Source: Clostridiales bacterium (GTDB taxonomy: Bacteria; Bacillota; Clostridia; Peptostreptococcales; NVVX01). Taken from it: 37,882 nucleotides of DNA. Positions within the stretch are counted from its first letter, which is position 1. Each line of letters opens with the position of its first letter. Positions 33,723-37,882 of this stretch are shown here, one piece after another. The translations under genes and the position numbers were made by a program. Where the stretch lies: positions 22,222 to 60,103 of the forward strand of contig JAJOKP010000052.1 in NCBI GenBank assembly GCA_021129775.1. Reading direction: 5' to 3'. Below the pieces are notes generated by a model. The model was not told where the DNA came from. It did not search any database and saw nothing but the letters and a program-made list of their open reading frames with translations.

Positions 33723-33761
33723 TTTCCCACTCCTAACAAATATATTTCTAACTTAGTATTC

Positions 33762-33776
33762 GCAAATATTATGCCA
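33762..33776 (-). promoter_or_regulatory. Sigma-54 (-24/-12) promoter of the catabolic operon
   Basis: Minus-strand TGGCATAATATTTGC has the invariant GG and GC at the right spacing for sigma-54 (consensus TGGCACGNNNNTTGC, 12 of the specified positions kept apart from CG). It lies 40 bp before buk and beside a gene for a sigma-54 activator, which strongly supports it. Confidence 0.85.
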
Positions 33777-33804
33777 CTTTTTAAACTATGCTATGTTTCT
33801 CTTT

Positions 33805-33823
33805 TCCGCCCAATTCTGGTAGG
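33805..33823. repeat. Short GC-rich imperfect palindrome (copy 2)
   Basis: TCCGCCCAATTCTGGTAGG resembles the sequence at 26214-26231, agreeing at 10 of 12 bases over the right part (AATTCTGGTAGG against GATTCTGGCAGG). It lies about 30 bp upstream of the sigma-54 promoter and could be an activator site or a dispersed repeat. Confidence 0.4.
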
Positions 33824-33867
33824 TAAGGAGCCCTTTCAAATAAGCAGCTAAATATGCGCACAATTTT

Positions 33868-33906
33868 GCATGAAAAAAGTTGCAAGAAGTGCAACTTTTT
33901 TCATGC
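33868..33906 (-). terminator. Strong terminator after the sigma-54 activator gene
   Basis: A 17-bp perfect stem with a 5-base loop (33868-33884 and 33890-33906), containing AAAAAAGTTGCA and its complement with the T-run inside the stem. It separates the activator transcript from the sigma-54-dependent operon. Confidence 0.85.
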
Positions 33907-33912
33907 TTCTGC

Positions 33913-35625
33913 TTATTCAACCCCATATTTTTCTATTTTATAATATAAGTTTCTAATAGATAAACCTAATGCTTTTGCTGTCAAAGTGCGGTTTCCTTTA
34001 TTCTTCCTCAACATTTCTATTATTACTTGTTTTTCATATTCACTCATAGTTTCCTTAAGACTTATATCATTTACACCATTTTCTTTTCTAACCTTCCCTT
34101 TGGGAATTTTACCATCACTATCAAAAAAATTTGGTAAATGGTCAAGCAAAATAATTGTATCGTTATACTCCATATTGACTATTGCTCTGCTTATGTAGTT
34201 TTGTAGTTCTCTTACGTTCCCAGGCCAGTCATAATTAATCAGTCTTTCCAATGCAGTTTCCGATATGTTTTTTACATTCCTTCCATATTCCAAATTAAAT
34301 TTCTTTATTAAATAAACAACTAACGGATGAATATCACATTTTCTCTTTTTAAGAGGGGGAATTACAATAGGAATAACGTTTATTCGATAATAAAGGTCTT
34401 CTCTAAACTCTCCATTTTCTATTGCTTCTTCAAGTGATTTGTTAGTAGCAGCAATAATACGAACGTCAATCCTAGTAGGGTTAGTTCCCCCTACACGAAT
34501 TATTTCCTTCTCTTGTAACACCCTTAACAGTTTAACTTGCGTGCTAATGGAAATTTCTCCTATCTCGTCTAGAAAAATAGTGCCACTGTGTGCTTCTTCA
34601 AATAATCCTATTTTACCACCTTTTATCGCTCCTGTAAAAGCTCCTTCAACGTATCCAAATAGTTCACTTTCTAAAAGATTCTCACTTAAAGCCGCACAAT
34701 TCACCCTAACAAATTGATTATACTTTCTATTTGATAAATTATGTATCGCATGAGCAAACAATTCTTTTCCAGTTCCACTCGCACCTCTTAGCAATATTGT
34801 TGCAGGAATCATTGCGGCATGCTTAGCTTTTTCAATAACAACTTTCATTTCCTTATCTTTAGTGATAATATCTTCGAATGTATAACGCGCCTCGAGTTTT
34901 CTAATAATCTGTTTTGCTTTCATCAACTCATAGTTAAGTTTCTTAATCTCAGTTAAATCGTGTAACACTCCTACACTCCCTTTTAATTTGCCATCTACAA
35001 TAATAGGAGCCGCTTCTGCTAATACTTCTCTATGATATTTTCCGACTTTCATACGAGTACTTTTGATTGGCTTTTTTGTCTCTAATACATGTTTATGTAC
35101 GCTCATTCCTTCAATGATGTCAAATTCTACCATTTTACCTATTATCTCTTTCGGCTTTAATCCTGATAATTTGGAATACGCCAAATTCACCATAACGTAT
35201 TCCCCATTTTCATCACAAACAGTGATTGCATCTTGAGTAGCATCAAAGATCGCCTCTAACAAGCATTGAATCTCTTTTAGTTCGTAAATTTTCTCGTTCA
35301 AACCAATAATTTCGCTAATATCGCGAAAAATTGCTACCGCCCCGATTACTGCTCCGTTTTCATCTTTAACGGGCATTCTACTAGTTATTATCGTAGTGTC
35401 CCCTAAAGGTTGTCTTCTGTTTAACTCTGTTTCACCTGTTTCCAATATGTATGGTAAACGAGTGCTCTTAATAATTTTATTCACAGGTTTTCCTACAACA
35501 TCAGCACTTCTTAATTTTGTAATAACTTCAGCAGCACGGTTAAATAACGTAATATTCCCGCTTATATCTATTGCCATCATAGCATCTTTTGCACTACTTA
35601 GAAAAACATCAATTTCTTTTTTCAC
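33913..35625 (-). CDS. Sigma-54-dependent transcriptional activator with two PAS domains
   Basis: A 570-residue enhancer-binding protein. Residues about 5-105 and 120-230 are PAS domains (DISGNITLFNRAAEVI and DENGEYVMVNLAYSKLSG), a helical linker runs to about 250, and the AAA+ domain covers about 250-490. It has Walker A GASGTGKE (281-288), the sigma-54 contact loop GAFTGA (328-333), Walker B GTIFLDEIGE (348-357) and the NYDWPGNVRELQN stretch. The end, GNRTLTAKALGLSIRNLYYKIEKYG, is a Fis-type helix-turn-helix. The start is GTG (35625) after GAGGTG. It is separated from the catabolic operon by a strong terminator and a -24/-12 promoter, and is probably its activator, responding to a small ligand or redox state through PAS. 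It follows cdaR after 28 bp. A BkdR-like role is inferred. Confidence 0.93.
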   Translation of the reverse strand: MKKEIDVFLSSAKDAMMAIDISGNITLFNRAAEVITKLRSADVVGKPVNKIIKSTRLPYILETGETELNRRQPLGDTTIITSRMPVKDENGAVIGAVAIFRDISEIIGLNEKIYELKEIQCLLEAIFDATQDAITVCDENGEYVMVNLAYSKLSGLKPKEIIGKMVEFDIIEGMSVHKHVLETKKPIKSTRMKVGKYHREVLAEAAPIIVDGKLKGSVGVLHDLTEIKKLNYELMKAKQIIRKLEARYTFEDIITKDKEMKVVIEKAKHAAMIPATILLRGASGTGKELFAHAIHNLSNRKYNQFVRVNCAALSENLLESELFGYVEGAFTGAIKGGKIGLFEEAHSGTIFLDEIGEISISTQVKLLRVLQEKEIIRVGGTNPTRIDVRIIAATNKSLEEAIENGEFREDLYYRINVIPIVIPPLKKRKCDIHPLVVYLIKKFNLEYGRNVKNISETALERLINYDWPGNVRELQNYISRAIVNMEYNDTIILLDHLPNFFDSDGKIPKGKVRKENGVNDISLKETMSEYEKQVIIEMLRKNKGNRTLTAKALGLSIRNLYYKIEKYGVE

Positions 35626-35653
35626 TCTCTCACCTCACTATGATTAGGTATGT

Positions 35654-36904
35654 TTACTCGCCTCCCGAATCCTCCGACTCGCCAGTAGCTGGAATTAAGA
35701 TTATAAAAAAGCCTTCCGAAATCAAACTAAGTTCTTTAGCTTTCTGCTCAATAGCAAATGAGGTTTTAATTATGGGTTCTATAGTGTATTCCCCAGCACC
35801 TAGTTCCTCAAGATTCACAATTACATTAAAATCATCTGTAGTTAAAGTATCAACAAAGCTTTCAATTGCTACTATTTTAATTTCTATTTTTTCAGGAATG
35901 TTGCTTTTATCTATCTCTAAATCATCCCTCAAATTACTAAAAATTATATTTTCTCTATCTATTGATATTATTTTCTCTGCTATTTTTTCAACTTCAATTT
36001 TTACCTTTGTGTTCTTACGTGACACAGTGAACCCATTGTCAGGTACTAGAAGGGTTACAATAAGTTCTGTGTCATTACTTAGTTCTTCTCTTTGAACTAA
36101 AAGAGTTCGAATTGCAAACACATTACTGATTGCCTCTGGTTGTCCAATTATAGTAATCTCACTCGGTGATGCTGTTATATCAGTTATTTCATATCCCTCT
36201 GCAGCTTTTGCTTCAATATTCGGAATAATACGCACTGTTCTCTTTGAATCAATTAGTAACGACGCTTCGATATACTCTGTTCGTATATCAATCCCGCTAA
36301 CTTCAGTACCTCTTATGTCATATGCTTTTAACGGCAAACTAGCCGTAATGTTAGCTGACATGTTTTCTACTTCAAGACGTGCAATTATCTTATCAACTCT
36401 ATTAACAAAGCTCTCTGGTCCTTCTATCCAAACTACAGTTGGGGAGTACTGAGATTGACCTAATACAAAATTTTCCTTCGGATCACCTGTAATTTCTAAA
36501 TCAATTTCTTTTTGAACTCTTATAATCTCTTCTAACTCAACTAAAAGTGTCTCAGGAAATAAGCTGACCTCAATATCATCCATAAGATTGTCATTAATTT
36601 GAACGTTATTTCTCCCTAAATTTAAGTCACGTAAATCCGCTGTTAACACTACCTCATCTCTTGTAATGTCTGTTACATAGTCTAGTCTTCCTCTTAATCT
36701 GATGTTTGTCGTTTCATTCTCTATATTCTTGATTACTAAACCTCTTTCAAGTATTAAATTTTCTGACAAAATAGTGATAGGCACGTTCGTTATTTCAATA
36801 GTAATAATCGGATTTATTTCACCCATGACATACAGCCATATAACTAAAGCAAAAAGTATTGAAATAATTTTTGCTGTTGCATTTTTCGAGAAAAAATTAC
36901 TCAT
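35654..36904 (-). CDS. cdaR: CdaR, YbbR-domain regulator of diadenylate cyclase
   Basis: A 416-residue protein with one N-terminal membrane segment (about residues 12-30) and the rest outside the cell as successive YbbR repeats, seen as recurring patterns such as VWIEGPESFVNRVDKI and ITIIGQPEAISNVFAI. Partner of CdaA in Firmicutes, where it modulates c-di-AMP synthesis. Its start lies 8 bp inside the end of cdaA, indicating translational coupling. The C-terminus is hydrophilic and acidic (ESEDSGGE). Length is within the usual range for three to four YbbR repeats. In many relatives glmM follows; here a sigma-54 activator does. Confidence 0.92.
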   Translation of the reverse strand: MSNFFSKNATAKIISILFALVIWLYVMGEINPIITIEITNVPITILSENLILERGLVIKNIENETTNIRLRGRLDYVTDITRDEVVLTADLRDLNLGRNNVQINDNLMDDIEVSLFPETLLVELEEIIRVQKEIDLEITGDPKENFVLGQSQYSPTVVWIEGPESFVNRVDKIIARLEVENMSANITASLPLKAYDIRGTEVSGIDIRTEYIEASLLIDSKRTVRIIPNIEAKAAEGYEITDITASPSEITIIGQPEAISNVFAIRTLLVQREELSNDTELIVTLLVPDNGFTVSRKNTKVKIEVEKIAEKIISIDRENIIFSNLRDDLEIDKSNIPEKIEIKIVAIESFVDTLTTDDFNVIVNLEELGAGEYTIEPIIKTSFAIEQKAKELSLISEGFFIILIPATGESEDSGGE

Positions 36905-37724
36905 CTTTATGCCTCCACTTCATTTTTAGAATATTCCACTTTTTCTTCTCATCTTCTCTAAAAGCGTCATTCAAGTAATCGTTTAATTTCTTACCATCTA
37001 CAAATCTTACCAGTTTCCCATTTTCTGCAATTGAAATAGCGCCAGTTTCCTCGGATACAATGACAACAATTGAATCTGATCTTTCAGTAATTCCGATACC
37101 AGCTCTATGCCTTGTTCCTAAGTCCTTACCAATATTCATACTGTCGGTCAATGGTAGCAAACAACTAGCAGCTAAAACTTTATTCCTTCTTATAAGTGCG
37201 GCTCCATCGTGAAGTGGAGTGTTTGGAATAAATATATTTATTAACAAGCTCCTTGACACATTCCCATTTATTAACGTTCCAGTTTCAGCAATTTCATTTA
37301 ACCCTGTAGTTCTTTCAAACACTAACAAGGAACCTATCTTCTGCCTTGATAGCGAGCTCACTGCTTCTACAATTTCACCAATCATTTTCTCATTTTCTTC
37401 CACCTGAATATCAACAATTGATTTTGTCAATAATTTTGTGCGCCCAATATATTCGAGTCCTCGCCTTAATTCTGGCTGAAACACAATTAACAGCGCAATC
37501 AACCCTACCGTCATTGTTCCTCTTAAAACCCAGTTAACTACATGTAGCTGCAACCACCCACTCACCTGTGTTGCTACTAGCAAAACTACTATGCCTTTAA
37601 TAAGCTGTTCCGCTCTTGTTTCACGCACTAGCATAAGGAATTTGTAAAACACAAAAGCCACAATTGCCATGTCGACAATATCTTTTAACATTATATTTTT
37701 CAGAAGATCTAATACTTGATGCAT
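36897..37724 (-). CDS. cdaA: Diadenylate cyclase CdaA
   Basis: Makes the second messenger cyclic di-AMP from two ATP. About three membrane segments lie in the first 90 residues, then the DAC (DisA_N) domain with its two signature motifs, DGA (NTPLHDGAALI) and RHR (LGTRHRAGIGI). The family's long form is as here, 275 residues. I chose the ATG at 37724, 8 bases after GAGG; the in-frame GTG at 37733 overlaps that ribosome binding site. It is the first gene of a cdaA-cdaR-activator unit, downstream of the tRNA gene and its terminator. c-di-AMP controls potassium, osmotic and cell-wall balance. Confidence 0.95.
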   Translation of the reverse strand: MHQVLDLLKNIMLKDIVDMAIVAFVFYKFLMLVRETRAEQLIKGIVVLLVATQVSGWLQLHVVNWVLRGTMTVGLIALLIVFQPELRRGLEYIGRTKLLTKSIVDIQVEENEKMIGEIVEAVSSLSRQKIGSLLVFERTTGLNEIAETGTLINGNVSRSLLINIFIPNTPLHDGAALIRRNKVLAASCLLPLTDSMNIGKDLGTRHRAGIGITERSDSIVVIVSEETGAISIAENGKLVRFVDGKKLNDYLNDAFREDEKKKWNILKMKWRHKDE

Positions 37725-37795
37725 GATATACACCTCATGTCCCTTTTATTCTTACTCTCTTTTAACCTCTACTCCTATTTTACTTCAAAAATGAG

Positions 37796-37821
37796 AAAAA
37801 AACTAGAGTTAATTTCTCTAG
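37796..37821 (-). terminator. Terminator after tRNA-Phe
   Basis: Minus-strand CTAGAG and CTCTAG (37816-37821 and 37803-37808) with a 7-base loop, followed by seven T residues (37796-37802). Confidence 0.7.
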
Positions 37822-37830
37822 CTAAACAAA

Positions 37831-37882
37831 TGGTGCCCAGAGGCGGAATCGAACCACCGACACGGGGATTTTCAGTCCCCTG
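37831..37882 (-). tRNA. tRNA-Phe (GAA), 5' part outside the window
   Basis: The minus strand shows an anticodon arm GGGGA-CTGAAAA-TCCCC with anticodon GAA, a T-arm GGTGG-TTCGATT-CCGCC, the acceptor strand TCTGGGC, discriminator A and an encoded CCA (37831-37833). The D-arm and 5' acceptor strand lie beyond the right edge. Confidence 0.93.

Overview
The window is a stretch of low-GC, gene-dense bacterial chromosome, most likely from an anaerobic member of the Clostridia (Firmicutes). The evidence is strong AGGAGG-type ribosome binding sites, a PyrR-type pyr leader, a glmS ribozyme, a CdaA/CdaR pair, and a ferredoxin-linked 2-oxoacid oxidoreductase with Ptb and Buk under a sigma-54 activator. 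No phage or IS transposase genes were seen. Both ends are cut: an acidic secreted protein on the left and a tRNA-Phe on the right.

Layout. 1-295 (-) is the start of an exported protein with an Asp/Glu repeat tract. 590-5011 (+) is a tight three-gene signalling operon: GAF/HD-GYP protein, metallo-beta-lactamase-fold hydrolase, and a TPR protein with a class III adenylate cyclase domain. 5017-6974 (-) holds an HD-domain hydrolase and a MATE exporter. 7052-11683 (-) is the pyrimidine operon pyrC-pyrF-pyrK-pyrD-pyrE, preceded by a promoter, a PyrR-binding hairpin and an attenuator terminator. 12049-19331 (+) is an unusual three-gene operon: a 1628-residue fusion (HD, helical repeats, NadD-like nucleotidyltransferase, GNAT-like and PRTase-like regions), a malate/lactate dehydrogenase-like protein, and an FMN-reductase-like flavoprotein. 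It is the best candidate here for an undescribed system. 19332-20777 (-) is an HI0933-family flavoprotein. 21087-22358 (+) is a dicarboxylate/glutamate symporter with a hairpin in its leader. 22559-26121 (-) carries glmS with its self-cleaving ribozyme, then glmM. 26453-27193 (+) is a YoaK/DUF1275 membrane protein. 27313-33722 (-) is a catabolic operon: 2-oxoacid:ferredoxin oxidoreductase, ferredoxin, P-loop ATPase, and Ptb between two butyrate kinases. It is read from a clear -24/-12 promoter at 33762-33776. 33913-37724 (-) encodes the sigma-54 activator, CdaR and CdaA.

How the genes work together. The catabolic operon should oxidise (probably branched-chain) 2-oxoacids to acyl-CoA with reduction of ferredoxin, then recover ATP through acyl-phosphate. 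The PAS-containing activator next to it is the obvious regulator. pyr genes make UMP; GlmS and GlmM make cell-wall amino sugars, and CdaA/CdaR, which usually sit beside glmM, are here separated from it by the catabolic cluster. Three nucleotide second-messenger activities are suggested in one window (cAMP, c-di-GMP turnover, c-di-AMP).

Small palindromic repeats sharing a GGGGACG-TTCTTT-like core lie inside the reading frames of pyrK and the HI0933 flavoprotein and are translated as extra residues. All functional calls come from reading motifs by eye; no database search was run.
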